A stretch of DNA of 64,000 nt from CAYNWT01 sp964485095 (GTDB taxonomy: Bacteria; Planctomycetota; Planctomycetia; Planctomycetales; Planctomycetaceae): positions 25,083-89,082 of the forward strand of contig CAZAIB010000014.1 of the NCBI GenBank assembly GCA_964485095.1. The letters run 5' to 3'. Positions 1 through 9,175 of the stretch are shown here, piece by piece. The notes beneath the pieces are model-generated. The model did not search any database, had not been told where the DNA came from, and saw only the letters and a list, made by a program, of their open reading frames with translations. Each line of letters starts with the position of its first letter. The first letter of the stretch is position 1. Made by a program: the position numbers and the translations under genes.

Positions 1-816
1 GGTACATTCCAGGTCTTCAGTCTTGTCTGCATCGACCGTGCTGCGGATACGAACTCCGGTCACACCCTTCTCGTCGGTTCCCAGAACTTCATCGATTTGC
101 GAGTTCCACTTGATGTCGATCTTCGGATTGTTGATCGCTCGCTCAGCCATAATCTTGCTGGCTCGGAACTCATCGCGGCGGTGCACAATGTAAACCTTCG
201 AAGCGAACTTCGTCAGGAAGTCAGCTTCTTCCATCGCGCTGTCCCCACCACCGACGACAACCAGTGGATTGCCTCTGAAGCGGGGCAGGGCACCGTCGCA
301 AACCGCACACGCCGACACGCCCATGTTCTTAAAACGATCTTCGGACTCAAGCCCCAGATAGTTGGCTCGGGCACCAGTCGCGACAATCACAGACAGCGCT
401 TCGACTTCTTTGCCGCCGAGTGATTTCAGTTTGAATGGGTGAACCGAAAAGTCGACTTCGACAATGTCATCCGTCTCGACCCGCGTTCCAAAGTTCACGG
501 CCTGCTGACGTTGCAGTTCCATGAGCTCCGGACCCGTCACGCCTTCGCCGGTGGGTTCAGACATGTACTTTGTCTTATCTTCACCAAGCGATGTGTTGAG
601 GTATTCGCGAAGTTGACCAGCGGGAAAGCCGGGGTAGTTTTCGACTTCGGTTGTCAGTGCCAACTGCCCTAACGGAAGGGTTCCCTTCTGTCGATTCTCT
701 TCCGTCTGAGCCCCTTCGAATACCAACGGCTCCAGACTCGCCCGAGCGGTATAGATGGCTGCGGCCCAGCCAGCAGGACCAGAACCAATAATCACAACTT
801 TTTCAGCATTCGACAC
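1..816 (-). CDS. trxB: Thioredoxin reductase, C-terminus cut by window edge
   Basis: FAD/NADPH enzyme that reduces thioredoxin in the cytoplasm. The minus strand reads through 272 codons from a GTG at 816, with GAGAGGTG just upstream as ribosome binding site. An FAD-binding GSGPAGWAAAIYTA lies near the start, the redox-active CAVCDG lies mid-protein, and an NADPH-binding GGGDSAMEEA follows it. Between the FAD motif and the redox motif there is a longer segment than in Escherichia coli TrxB (around residues 30-75). The gene runs off the left end, so about the last 40-60 residues are missing. The redox motif makes other pyridine nucleotide oxidoreductases unlikely. Confidence 0.93.
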   Translation of the reverse strand, partial: MSNAEKVVIIGSGPAGWAAAIYTARASLEPLVFEGAQTEENRQKGTLPLGQLALTTEVENYPGFPAGQLREYLNTSLGEDKTKYMSEPTGEGVTGPELMELQRQQAVNFGTRVETDDIVEVDFSVHPFKLKSLGGKEVEALSVIVATGARANYLGLESEDRFKNMGVSACAVCDGALPRFRGNPLVVVGGGDSAMEEADFLTKFASKVYIVHRRDEFRASKIMAERAINNPKIDIKWNSQIDEVLGTDEKGVTGVRIRSTVDADKTEDLECT

Positions 817-1268
817 GACAGCACCTCTCTCTGTTGGCAGCCAGGTTTTCCAGTGACCACACGACGCGAACCGGAAACGGTTCCTTACTCACAATTCCCC
901 GAAGATTGGGGAACATCACATGGTTCGACTTATCCGCAACTTTGGCGTGAGGCACAATAGTTGACCCCGGCGGAATCGGCAATGTTCTGGCCCCCGCCGC
1001 CACACATCGCGAGGAACCGGCCTAAAGAACGCCCGCACTGATGTTTAGCGCGCATATTCTCTGCGATGAGAGTGAATCGTTGTCCTGGTCTCGATTCCGT
1101 GAACGACCGGTTCACACAGACAATACAAACGGGACAGTTTGCGATTGCCCCTCTCTGGCAAGGCGGAGAGGTGACATAGGTGGCTAAGCTCGTAGGCTTT
1201 GCGGTGTGGCTCAAACGCACAGTGAGGCATGGACCTCGGTTGGTGGTGGAAGGGCGCTGATGAGCCCC
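817..1268. other. Intergenic stretch, nothing recognised
   Basis: About 450 bases between trxB and the PEP-CTERM gene. Only short overlapping open frames with poor start contexts are present. No hairpin with a T-tract, tRNA-like fold or repeat shared with the rest of the window was seen. Confidence 0.5.
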
Positions 1269-1895
1269 CTAAGCAACGAACTTCTTGCGAGGTCGTTTGC
1301 GTTGCCAACTCATCGCGAATGCGAACACCATCATTAGCATCGAACCGCCGGGTTCAGGAACCGCGGCGATCTGCGTAGTCAGACGGGCCGACGAGACGGA
1401 GTTCAAGGTGACGTTCGGCTGGCCACCCGCGAACTGCAGTGTCAGGCCACCTTGTGCGGCGTTCGGGTCAGGCGCGGAATCGGAGATGGGATTGATGGAA
1501 TCCACACTGCCAAGGACTCCAGACTGGTTCCAAATCAAGCCCAGAGCGACACTGCCGAAGAAGTTGTTGGTTGAGACCAGGTTCAGGATCGTGGAACCGA
1601 AATCCTGCAGGAACAAACCATCGATGTTGGTTGATACTGCCGAGTTGATGCCGGCTTCAGGAATAGACACCACGGTGGTTCCACCAGCAAAGGCTCCTCG
1701 GTTCGACTCTGGAAACTGGTCCGGCGTCGTATCGTCAATAATGAACTCGATCGCGAAATCGGTGTTCGAGAAAAACGTCGATCCCACAGTTGCACTCGTG
1801 GTTCCTGTGATCTCGTACTTCAACACACCAGCGTTGCTGATGTTAGTCGTGGCGCCTGCAAGCACCAGTATCCATGGCCAAAGTTTCGTGCGCAT
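1269..1895 (-). CDS. PEP-CTERM sorting-domain secreted protein
   Basis: Exported 208-residue protein of unknown specific role. It has an N-terminal signal peptide (about residues 1-22), a Ser/Thr/Asn/Gly-rich beta-type middle, and a C-terminal PEP-CTERM signal: VPEP at about residue 178, a hydrophobic helix, then a basic tail (RKRPRKK). By family knowledge this tail is recognised by an exosortase that moves proteins to the cell surface or matrix. No exosortase lies in the window. It stands alone, with no same-strand neighbour close enough for an operon. Confidence 0.8.
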   Translation of the reverse strand: MRTKLWPWILVLAGATTNISNAGVLKYEITGTTSATVGSTFFSNTDFAIEFIIDDTTPDQFPESNRGAFAGGTTVVSIPEAGINSAVSTNIDGLFLQDFGSTILNLVSTNNFFGSVALGLIWNQSGVLGSVDSINPISDSAPDPNAAQGGLTLQFAGGQPNVTLNSVSSARLTTQIAAVPEPGGSMLMMVFAFAMSWQRKRPRKKFVA

Positions 1896-2169
1896 CGATA
1901 TCGTTCACTTTTTGGAGCAAAATGTTGCTTTCCCGCAACACTACGTCACCTTCAACATCACGGAAGCTGGTTGAGCCAGCGAATTGCCAATTCCAGAGCC
2001 GTCACAACCCGACCCAGTAGCAAATCCAGCAGGTCCTAACCACGCGCCTGATACCTGAGTACGAAGTGCAGCGTGGTTGGATTTTGGAGTAATCCCTGAC
2101 CACCACGCGCGCAAGGAAAGCTCCGGCTTTCACCTGCTCACCAGGGCAGTTGCTCCGTTTGGATGTTCG

Positions 2170-3090
2170 TCACTCCGCAGCCTTCTCTTCCGCTGCGCGT
2201 TTGATCCAGCGTTCGGGGTCTTCCTCGAACGCCGCTTTGCAACCGGAGCAGCAAACCCAGTAGGTCCGGCCCTGGTAGCTGACGGAAATCGTTCCGAGCC
2301 CCGCTGAGATGATGCAGGTTTTCTCACCGTAGTCAGAATCTGACAAAGCGAAAGAGGTTCCTTCGCGCTGAGTGGAAACCGTATCGAAACGCCTGAACGC
2401 AGCCTTACCGCGTTTCTTTTCGATCTCCAGGAGATACCGATTGTTCTCCTGCTGATTAAACGTGTATTGAAACTGTTCTTTGGCATCGGCTGGTTCGATC
2501 TGAGTGAACCGCAAGGCGAATGTGCGCTGCAACTTCCCGTCGTCGCCAGCGACATCTGCAACGGGCTTCGAGAACGCTCCGGCAAACACACGTTGTTCGT
2601 TTTCGGGAGACGTGACTGTCAGCAGGAACTCGTCCACATCCGCCAACCATGTCATCCGAGCCTCCTTCACGTACGGACTCTTACCACCAGACGACATCAC
2701 CAGCGCGGGCTGCCGTGGATCAGTTTGCAGATCCCAAACCCACCCGTGCATATCGACCGCCTTGAACCCTTCGATCTCGCGGCGCGTGGTTCCTCGCCAG
2801 TTTCCAAGTAGCACCTGCAATGGCTTGAGGCGATCGATTATCGCATTCAGTCGCTGTGCATCGGACGTCGGTGCCTTGGCCGCCACAGCCGATTCAGAAC
2901 CTTTGCTGCCACCAAGAGTCAACGGCGCGAGTGTTCTCTTTTTCCTTGGCGGCTCTGTTGTCCCGGCACCGGACGCGGCAGTTGCATTCTCGTCGGGAAC
3001 GCTTTGAACATCCGGGGCAGCAGACGTACCAGCATCCTCGGATCCACAACCAACCAGCACAAACACGGCCAGACACAGAATCAACCGCAT
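2170..3090 (-). CDS. Lipoprotein with C-terminal YHS/TRASH-like metal-binding domain
   Basis: Predicted lipoprotein of 306 residues. The lipobox LVGC ends at Cys15, followed by a Ser/Ala/Thr-rich linker. Residues about 75-255 form a soluble domain that I do not recognise. Residues about 260-295 resemble a YHS/TRASH heavy-metal domain: one Cys (TCIIS), then YWVCCSGCKAAFEEDPERW, where the CxxC and the 'F..dP..W' pattern are typical. The ATG has GGAGTAAGCT directly upstream. It may bind metal at the cell envelope, but this is inferred from the domain only. Confidence 0.72.
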   Translation of the reverse strand: MRLILCLAVFVLVGCGSEDAGTSAAPDVQSVPDENATAASGAGTTEPPRKKRTLAPLTLGGSKGSESAVAAKAPTSDAQRLNAIIDRLKPLQVLLGNWRGTTRREIEGFKAVDMHGWVWDLQTDPRQPALVMSSGGKSPYVKEARMTWLADVDEFLLTVTSPENEQRVFAGAFSKPVADVAGDDGKLQRTFALRFTQIEPADAKEQFQYTFNQQENNRYLLEIEKKRGKAAFRRFDTVSTQREGTSFALSDSDYGEKTCIISAGLGTISVSYQGRTYWVCCSGCKAAFEEDPERWIKRAAEEKAAE

Positions 3091-3285
3091 AGCTTACTCC
3101 AATCAGGAAACTCGTAGACCACCGCGCCACTGCGTGCTCGTAATCGCACAACGCGAACCACGAACTTTTAGTCTACTCGACCCACTACTCTTTCGGCAGT
3201 GGACGAGGACGACCAAAGTCGCCGAATACTCCGTATTCGGCCCCGGCAAGCAACCGACCGACCGACTGCGGCCAATTTAAGCGGT

Positions 3286-3576
3286 TCAAACGAGTTCGTC
3301 TTCGTCGAAAATAGGCTCCACTTTCCGACGCGTCACGAACGCACTCACAATGACGGCCAGGCCAAGTAAAGCCATCCCAATCGGTAGCCAGTAGTCCTGA
3401 ACTTCAAAGCTCCTCACCAGAGGAACAGCAAGCAACGCCAACGTGAAATAAATCGGAAGCACTGCAAGCAACGTCCGACCGGGCCGCAGCGACGGCATCC
3501 ACCGCGGATCCTTTATCGGTCCGCGTTCCGGCAGGTAACCGGTGTCATCTACATCGTACGGATTCGCGTCAGACAT
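3286..3576 (-). CDS. Small membrane protein with NPY motif
   Basis: Unrecognised 96-residue protein starting MSDANPYDVDD. The frame opens earlier (3615), but the Met at 3576 fits the NPY family pattern better. Two hydrophobic helices lie at about residues 35-52 and 60-78, followed by a charged C-terminus. The Asn-Pro-Tyr near the N-terminus is shared with the next gene upstream (3657-3956), and many planctomycete small membrane proteins begin this way. It is probably last in a minus-strand run with its upstream neighbours. Function unknown. Confidence 0.6.
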   Translation of the reverse strand: MSDANPYDVDDTGYLPERGPIKDPRWMPSLRPGRTLLAVLPIYFTLALLAVPLVRSFEVQDYWLPIGMALLGLAVIVSAFVTRRKVEPIFDEDELV

Positions 3577-3656
3577 TCTTAGCGGCCAATCAGTTTCGCA
3601 ACGAACACCGAACAAGGTATACGAAAATCACCAGCTACAGAAAGGGTCCAACATCA

Positions 3657-3956
3657 TCAGCCACCAGCGTTTTCCCTGGCATGCGTTACTCTCACAGCCA
3701 CAAAGAACGATCCAAGAACCTGGGCCCAATGCAACGAGGGAGCCCTGGCCAGGGCATGCGGAAACCCCACTGCCGACGAACCGACTTCAATAAGAATGCC
3801 CGAGGCGAACCAAAATAGAAGGGTACCCACCGCCCACCTCAGCAGTCTCTTGGGCCACCGCGACAGCGGTCGCCTTTGCAGAGGTCGCATCGGCACGATC
3901 GGCGGCGGTTCTGCTACGTCGGCGCTTGCGTAAGGATTCGACTCGTCGACCACCAC
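3657..3956 (-). CDS. Small membrane protein with NPY motif
   Basis: Unrecognised protein of 99 residues from a GTG start (MVVDESNPYAS). A proline- and arginine-rich segment precedes one clear hydrophobic helix at about residues 42-60, and a second weaker one lies near residues 75-90. The start codon lies one base beyond the stop of the prenyltransferase-repeat gene, so the two are almost certainly co-transcribed and perhaps translationally coupled. No enzymatic motif seen. Confidence 0.55.
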   Translation of the reverse strand: MVVDESNPYASADVAEPPPIVPMRPLQRRPLSRWPKRLLRWAVGTLLFWFASGILIEVGSSAVGFPHALARAPSLHWAQVLGSFFVAVRVTHARENAGG

Positions 3957-3957
3957 A

Positions 3958-5007
3958 CTACCTTTGGAAGATTGGCAGGTATCCGTTGTTCAATTGCAAA
4001 ATCACACAGTTGATTGCGGTCGTGTAAACTGGTCCCACATGGCCTTCCTTCCACGCTCCGGACGCGTTCTGCTTTCGCAGAATCTGTTCACTCACGTACG
4101 CGAAGTAATCGTTCCACTTCTTCTCATCCATCCGGTACATAACCTGAGCGTAATAGAAGTGCGTGTAGTGCCAGTGGCCGTAGTAGCTGCGTCCCTGCCG
4201 ACCGGGCCAGATATTTTTTTCACAGAACTTCAGCATGTCGCGCGTGTGTTCAGACTCGTACTCACCCGCGCTAAACATCGCGGCCAGCGCAGCCGCGGTG
4301 ATCGGTGGCCGCTCGCCACCGCCTCGGATGCTGTACTGCACGCCGCCCTTGTCAGTGGTGCAGTTTCGAATGTACTTCTTCGCGTCTTCGATGATCTTCG
4401 ATGCCACCGGGATACCCGCGTTCCGACACGCTCGCAAACCCTGCACCTGAGTAATACACGTTGAGCCTTCGTCGAAGTCGTTGCCTTCCTTCGCTGAGAT
4501 GTAGCCCCACCCACCCTTGCTGGTTTGCGCGTTCGCACAGAACCGGACTGCGTTGGTCAGAACCTTCTTGATTTGCTCACGCCGCGCGATGTCGTCTTCT
4601 TCGCCGTAAACCTGCGACAGGAACAGCATGCTGAACCCGTGCCCGTAGGTGTAGTGGTAGTCGTCTTTGAACCCGATCAGCCCATTCGGCCGGCTCATCT
4701 GAAGAATGTAATCCAGGGCAAGCCTGACATTCTTAGCGTACTTGCCTTCGTCGGGGGTCGAACCTTCCGCCAGCAACGCCAGACCAGCCAGTGCGGTCAT
4801 CGCCACTCGGTACTGACCACCATTGGCTTCCCAGTAACCCTGGTTCCCCCCTTGCTGCTCACGCGCGAGGTAATCCAACCCGCGGGTGACGGAAAGTTTG
4901 ACTTTGCGGTCCTGTGGAGAAACCGGTTTGGCGCCGGTTCCCTGAGCAAAAGTGGTTGGCACACAAACGCAGCTCAACAGCAAGCCAATGGTCAAAATCC
5001 GCAGCAT
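3958..5007 (-). CDS. Secreted prenyltransferase/squalene-oxidase repeat protein
   Basis: Secreted protein of about 349 residues with an alpha/alpha-toroid repeat fold. The signal peptide (MLRILTIGLLLSCVCVPTTFAQ) favours the Met at 5007, which has GTGAG just upstream. The frame can also start at 5025, overlapping the deacylase stop. Repeats carry Gly-Trp/Gly-Tyr patterns such as QGYWEANGGQYRVAMTALAGLALL and KGGWGYIS. The catalytic DXDD-type motif of squalene/terpene cyclases is not evident, so cyclase activity is doubtful. Planctomycetes encode many such exported toroid proteins of unknown role. Confidence 0.75.
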   Translation of the reverse strand: MLRILTIGLLLSCVCVPTTFAQGTGAKPVSPQDRKVKLSVTRGLDYLAREQQGGNQGYWEANGGQYRVAMTALAGLALLAEGSTPDEGKYAKNVRLALDYILQMSRPNGLIGFKDDYHYTYGHGFSMLFLSQVYGEEDDIARREQIKKVLTNAVRFCANAQTSKGGWGYISAKEGNDFDEGSTCITQVQGLRACRNAGIPVASKIIEDAKKYIRNCTTDKGGVQYSIRGGGERPPITAAALAAMFSAGEYESEHTRDMLKFCEKNIWPGRQGRSYYGHWHYTHFYYAQVMYRMDEKKWNDYFAYVSEQILRKQNASGAWKEGHVGPVYTTAINCVILQLNNGYLPIFQR

Positions 5008-5014
5008 CAAATTC

Positions 5015-5491
5015 TCACTTTCCAAATTCGAACACGTCCGTTGGTTCAGCCAGTCGCAGATAATCTGCCACCGACATGATGACCGAATCGGTCAGCGAAC
5101 CAGCGTTGAACGCGATTCGGTCATTGTCGCGAATCCCAGCCTCCACGTAGAGGTCAAATGGCAGAATTGGTTGACCAAATGGAGGAACCGAACCAGGCAC
5201 GAGCCCCGTAAGTTCCCTGAGTTCGTCAGGAGTCGCGAACCGCATTTTCTTCAGACCCAAATGCTTGCGAATCCGACCCGAATCGGCTCTCAAATCCGCC
5301 GGCATCACAAACAGACGGAACTGATCACCCGCTTTCATTAGCAAGGCTTTACCACCCGTCCGCAATTCCTCCCCGCGCGCCCGAGCCGAATCAGCCGACG
5401 TCAAAGTCGGTTCGTGATGCACCTCACGGAATTCAACATCCGCCGCCTTCAACCAATCTCGAATGCGTTCCAGCACGCTATCGTCCTTCAT
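5015..5491 (-). CDS. YbaK/ProX-type aminoacyl-tRNA deacylase
   Basis: Cytoplasmic 158-residue protein of the YbaK/ProX family, which hydrolyses mischarged tRNAs such as Ala-tRNA(Pro). Family features are HHEPTLTSADSARARGEEL near residue 25, the GGKALLMKAGDQFRLFVMPAD strand, and the substrate loop GSVPPFG at about residue 110. The frame extends upstream to 5632, but that extension is encoded by an 8-bp tandem repeat and is not family-like, so MKDDSVLERI at 5491 is chosen. The stop lies 7 bases before the next gene's start. Confidence 0.82.
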   Translation of the reverse strand: MKDDSVLERIRDWLKAADVEFREVHHEPTLTSADSARARGEELRTGGKALLMKAGDQFRLFVMPADLRADSGRIRKHLGLKKMRFATPDELRELTGLVPGSVPPFGQPILPFDLYVEAGIRDNDRIAFNAGSLTDSVIMSVADYLRLAEPTDVFEFGK

Positions 5492-5500
5492 GTCACTTCC

Positions 5501-5540
5501 ACTCTTGCACTCTTGCACTCTTGCACTCTTGCACTCTTTG
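5501..5540. repeat. 8-bp tandem repeat upstream of the deacylase gene
   Basis: Four exact copies of actcttgc (5501-5532) followed by one degenerate copy (actctttg). It begins ten bases upstream of the deacylase start codon and so falls in its leader or promoter. The 8-bp period is not a multiple of three. Confidence 0.85.
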
Positions 5541-5606
5541 ACTTCTCCACCCGTGTTCCATTCTCTGCGCCTCGCCAATAAACGATGATATCCGAACGCA
5601 AACTTC

Positions 5607-6452
5607 ATGGAACATCCCAACATGACCTTCATTCTGTCGATCCTCCTGGCACTCCCGCAGTCGGCTCAGGAACAGAAGCCAGCACCGCCGGCCAAACCTA
5701 AGCACCCGTTGTCTGCTGCGCAGCGAAAACAGATCCAGTCGCAGCTCAACAAGACGGTTGAAGACACAACCGCGGCAATCAAAGAATCGCCGGACGATCT
5801 TCGAGCCATCTCAACCCGTGCGGATGCATTGTTCTTCCTCGGCAAGTTTAAAGAGGCCGTTCGAGACTACGACAAAATGGTCCAACTGGACCCCGCCACA
5901 GATGCTTCCCACTGGCGTCGCGGCATTGCCTACTTCTACGCCAACGATTTCGACAAGGCATCAAAACAATTCGAACGCTACCACAGCTTCGACAACATCG
6001 ACCGCGAAAACGGAATCTGGAGATACCTCAGCCAGCACAAAGCCAAAGGCCAAAAGTACGCTCGAAAGGGACTCTTGAAATACGAGAAGGACGATCGCGA
6101 ACCCTTCCCGGCCGTCTACAAACTATTCGCTGGACAACTAACTCCCGAGCAGATCCTCAGCCAAATAGCCGCAGCGAACATCCCAAAGACCGAACGCGAA
6201 AAACGCATCTTCTACGCGGAACTCTACATCGGTCTCAACGAACTGGTCGAACGCCGCCCCAAATCAGCAGAGAAACACCTGCACGTCGCGGTCGCCACTG
6301 AATGGCCACGGACGGCTGGCTTCGGACCCAACTACATGTGGCACGTCGGCCGCGTTCAACTAAACCGACTGCGCCAAGCAAAGAAGCCAGCCGATGCGAA
6401 AGCGAAAGCGAAGGATCAACCACCACAGAAAGAAAAGCCAACCATGCGCTAA
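5607..6452 (+). CDS. Exported TPR-repeat protein
   Basis: Protein of 281 residues with an N-terminal signal (ending near PQSAQEQ, residue 22) and two to three tetratricopeptide repeats at about residues 45-130 (DLRAISTRADALFFLGKF; ASHWRRGIAYFYANDFDKA). The region at about 130-250 (RENGIWRYLSQH, RIFYAELYIGL) resembles NlpI-type helical repeats. The tail is Lys/Ala/Pro-rich. The start may instead be the Met at 5622. It is divergent from the deacylase run, and probably a scaffold for protein contacts at the envelope; partners are unknown. Confidence 0.7.
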   Translation: MEHPNMTFILSILLALPQSAQEQKPAPPAKPKHPLSAAQRKQIQSQLNKTVEDTTAAIKESPDDLRAISTRADALFFLGKFKEAVRDYDKMVQLDPATDASHWRRGIAYFYANDFDKASKQFERYHSFDNIDRENGIWRYLSQHKAKGQKYARKGLLKYEKDDREPFPAVYKLFAGQLTPEQILSQIAAANIPKTEREKRIFYAELYIGLNELVERRPKSAEKHLHVAVATEWPRTAGFGPNYMWHVGRVQLNRLRQAKKPADAKAKAKDQPPQKEKPTMR

Positions 6453-6531
6453 TAGACGCGCAAGTTTGGAAAGAGAACCTCCAAGCCCTGGCCTCTAAAT
6501 TCCAAACTCCAGAATCTAAAATCTAAGTAAG

Positions 6532-7320
6532 CTAGGCACTCCGTCGGTGCGGTCGCTGCTCATCACGGCGATCCAGCCGTTCAAGCACTCGCTCCAGTAG
6601 CGTGGCGAACCGATTCTGCATCGTCAGCAAGTCTTCAGCGGCATCGCTGTAGACTTCCTCCTTCTTCCGCATGTGATCGACCCGAGTATTAAGGTCGTCT
6701 GCGATTCGGTTCAGAGCCACAATCAGCTGTTCGGCTTCCGCGTGATCGTCGCGAAGATCTTCGTCTGCATCCGGGTCAACGATACTCAACCCGTGCTCTT
6801 CTTCCTCGACTTCCGGTACCGCAGCCGCATGACGAGCAGCGTTTAGCAGCAGTTCTGCTCCGGCTGCCTGACTGGCTTCGTGTTCTTCAACTAACGCCAA
6901 GTCTTGTTCCAGCAGTTCAATCAACTCCGGCGTCGACATGTTAGAAATGTCAGACTCAGCTGGTTCCGGAGTAACAACCATGGCAGGTGCAGCTGCTGCA
7001 AGCTGGAACTTCGCGATCATTTGGATGGAACCAATCTGGATGCGATCGCCATCCGACAGCTCAGTGCGTTCGCAGGGATTGCCGTTCACTCGAAGCAAAG
7101 GCTTTCGCGAGAGCGATTCGATGTGAACTTCCCCGTCTTCAGCGCGGATAACGCTGTGCACAGTTGGGGTTGCAGTGCCACCAAGTCGAAGATCGCAATT
7201 CGAACCTGAACCAATAAGGAACACGCCCTCATAGACAGGCCGGTTGGGGAACTTCGTCGCACCCGTCACGATCTCAAGATACAACTTTGGATTGTCCGCC
7301 TGCGTCTGCGAATTTGACAC
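6532..7320 (-). CDS. FHA-domain protein with coiled-coil C-terminus
   Basis: Protein of 262 residues starting at a GTG preceded by AAGGAGTG. Residues about 12-105 are a forkhead-associated domain, which binds phosphothreonine peptides: LIGSGSNCDLRL, then THE-like TVHSVIRAEDG, then LLRVNGNPCERTELSDGDRIQIGS. The expected Arg of the GR-S-H pattern appears as GSGSN, so phospho-peptide binding is not certain. Residues about 130-262 are acidic then helical, likely coiled coil. No kinase gene is adjacent, and its partner is unknown. Confidence 0.78.
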   Translation of the reverse strand: MSNSQTQADNPKLYLEIVTGATKFPNRPVYEGVFLIGSGSNCDLRLGGTATPTVHSVIRAEDGEVHIESLSRKPLLRVNGNPCERTELSDGDRIQIGSIQMIAKFQLAAAAPAMVVTPEPAESDISNMSTPELIELLEQDLALVEEHEASQAAGAELLLNAARHAAAVPEVEEEEHGLSIVDPDADEDLRDDHAEAEQLIVALNRIADDLNTRVDHMRKKEEVYSDAAEDLLTMQNRFATLLERVLERLDRRDEQRPHRRSA

Positions 7321-7668
7321 GATAGCACTCCTTGCTTGCTTGTCGCCAAGCCTGGCACGCGCCCGGATCCCCCGGACTCATCCGCACGAAACACACCCGA
7401 TTGCGCGCGACGTACCAAGATCAGAATCGGCAACGGGCCAGTCTGCTCGTGAGAAGTTAATCCGAATCGCCTTCGCGCTGGCGGATTGCACCATTCAACC
7501 CAGATACAAAAGAGGGTTACCGGCAAAACCCGCCGGAAACGTCACGTAGTTGATTGCTCCCACTCAACCGCCGGCGGAACTACTGGTGTGCGTCTACCGA
7601 TAGATGTCAGGCAGAAATGTAGCTGGCTGAGGCGCTCAGCCAGTTCGTCGCATGGCGACCGATCTGTG
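7321..7668. other. Intergenic stretch with one hairpin
   Basis: No convincing gene. The perfect 8-bp stem CTGGCTGA / TCAGCCAG with a 5-base loop lies at 7623-7643, just downstream of the small membrane-protein gene. It lacks a T-tract in either direction, so it is not a clear intrinsic terminator. Confidence 0.5.
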
Positions 7669-7932
7669 TCAGGCTTGCCTCTTGTTCTCGATCAAAGCGT
7701 TGACGCCGCAAACAGCCAAGGCCAACCCGAGTCCACCGAAGATAAGGGCGCTTCCCAGTCTACTGACCGCCTTGTGAAGAAGAACGACAATGGCGTTTGG
7801 CTTCTCACCACCGTCGCGCTCAGACTTTCCGAGCTCTATGCGGAGACCAACAGTGGCCGCAACAGAGGTCAAACCAATAATGGTTCCCACCCATGGGTTA
7901 CTCCTGGTGCCCTGTTCGCTGCGTTCTGGCAT
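7669..7932 (-). CDS. Small two-helix membrane protein, unknown
   Basis: 87-residue open frame starting MPERSEQGTRSNPWVG. Two hydrophobic segments lie at about residues 14-30 and 60-80 (LGSALIFGGLGLALAVCGVNAL), separated by a charged loop. A GGGGAA sequence lies upstream of the ATG, and the gene is 29 bases downstream of nadA on the same strand. No family recognised. Confidence 0.45.
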   Translation of the reverse strand: MPERSEQGTRSNPWVGTIIGLTSVAATVGLRIELGKSERDGGEKPNAIVVLLHKAVSRLGSALIFGGLGLALAVCGVNALIENKRQA

Positions 7933-7961
7933 GGCAATGCTTCCCCAAAAAAACGTTGAGT

Positions 7962-8954
7962 CTATTCCAGCAGGCTCTTTTCAAGGACAGCCTTCGCCTT
8001 ATCAAAGTACGGCTGCCAGGTTATTTCTGGTTTTTCGTATTTGAGGCAGTCTCGAACTTTCTGCAGAGTGTTCCGTGCCATGTGCGGACAACGATTGCAC
8101 GCACAGGTCTCACCCGTGTCGGCCATAATGCCAGGAACCGGAATGTACTCGTGCTGTGGAGCCGACTTCTCAAGCGGATGAATCATCGCGGCTTCTGTGG
8201 CGACCAGGAACTTGCTGGGTTCCTTAACCGACATCACATGCTGCCGCAGCTTTTCGGTTCCGCCAATGAAGTCAGTGACTTCGAGAATGTTTTGCGGACA
8301 TTCCGGATGAGCAATCACAATGCTGCCAGGGTTGGCCTTCTTCGCACGCAGCAAATCCTGAACGCTGAAGATCTCATGGACCATGCACGAACCGGGCCAC
8401 AGAATCATCTTCCGTCCGCTGACTTCCTGCAGGTACCGACCAAGGTGCTGGTCCGGCACAAACAGAATCTCGCGATCTTTCGGAACGCGTTCGATAATCT
8501 CGGCCGCGTTCCCGCTAGTCACAATCCAATCACACAGGCTCTTCACCGCCGCCGAAGTATTGATGTAAGCGACCGTGTCGAAGGTCCGACCGTCTTCACG
8601 CAATTGATCCTGAAACGCTTTCAGTTGATCGGCCGGGCAGCTATCTGACAAAGAACAGCCCGCCAACATGTCAGGAATCAGAACCTTCTTGTCCGGGTTC
8701 ATAATCTTCGCAGACTCGCCCATGAAGTGGACGCCGCTGAAGACGATGATTTCGTTTTCAATCCGAGCCGCATCGCGAGCCAGCTTCAAGCTGTCGCCGT
8801 TGTAGTCGGCCACATCCTGGATATCCCCATCGACGTAGAAGTGCGCGAGAATGACCGCGTCTTTTTGCTTCTTGAGCGCGTCGATTTCGTCCATGACATC
8901 CAGAGGATCTTCGTAGACTGCTTCTTCTTTGTTGTCGATGACTGGCAGGTTCAT
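7962..8954 (-). CDS. nadA: Quinolinate synthase NadA
   Basis: Condenses iminoaspartate with dihydroxyacetone phosphate to quinolinate in de novo NAD synthesis. About 330 residues. The [4Fe-4S] ligand cysteines are in the expected places: DMLAGCSLSDSC near residue 105, WPGSCMVHE near 200, and CACNRCPHM near 290. Early motifs AHFYVDGDIQDVADYNGDSL and FSGVHFMGESAKI are diagnostic. The start is placed at the ATG at 8954 (GGAAC upstream). A TTG at 8969 is in frame but less likely. No nadB or nadC is nearby. Confidence 0.95.
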   Translation of the reverse strand: MNLPVIDNKEEAVYEDPLDVMDEIDALKKQKDAVILAHFYVDGDIQDVADYNGDSLKLARDAARIENEIIVFSGVHFMGESAKIMNPDKKVLIPDMLAGCSLSDSCPADQLKAFQDQLREDGRTFDTVAYINTSAAVKSLCDWIVTSGNAAEIIERVPKDREILFVPDQHLGRYLQEVSGRKMILWPGSCMVHEIFSVQDLLRAKKANPGSIVIAHPECPQNILEVTDFIGGTEKLRQHVMSVKEPSKFLVATEAAMIHPLEKSAPQHEYIPVPGIMADTGETCACNRCPHMARNTLQKVRDCLKYEKPEITWQPYFDKAKAVLEKSLLE

Positions 8955-9175
8955 ATCGCGTTCCAGCAAAAGAATTGACCCGGGGGATTATAGCGACAAC
9001 ACCACTGCCAGCGTCATGGCAGTATGCTGTCACCCATGTTTTGGTTCTGGCGGGCCACCCTTTGTGGTTCGACAGTTGAAAAAGTCGCCTTGAATTTCGA
9101 ACCCACAGTAAGGACTTCTGAAACGATGCAGCCCGACGGCGACGACAATACGACAACTCCAGGAATTTGGCTCAA

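Noticed and set aside
1285..1974. 229-codon open frame on plus
   Set aside because: It lies antisense to the PEP-CTERM gene, which has a signal peptide and sorting motif; the plus frame has no recognisable domain.
5501..5540. CRISPR array
   Set aside because: The repeat unit is only 8 bases with no spacers, and no cas gene is present in the window.
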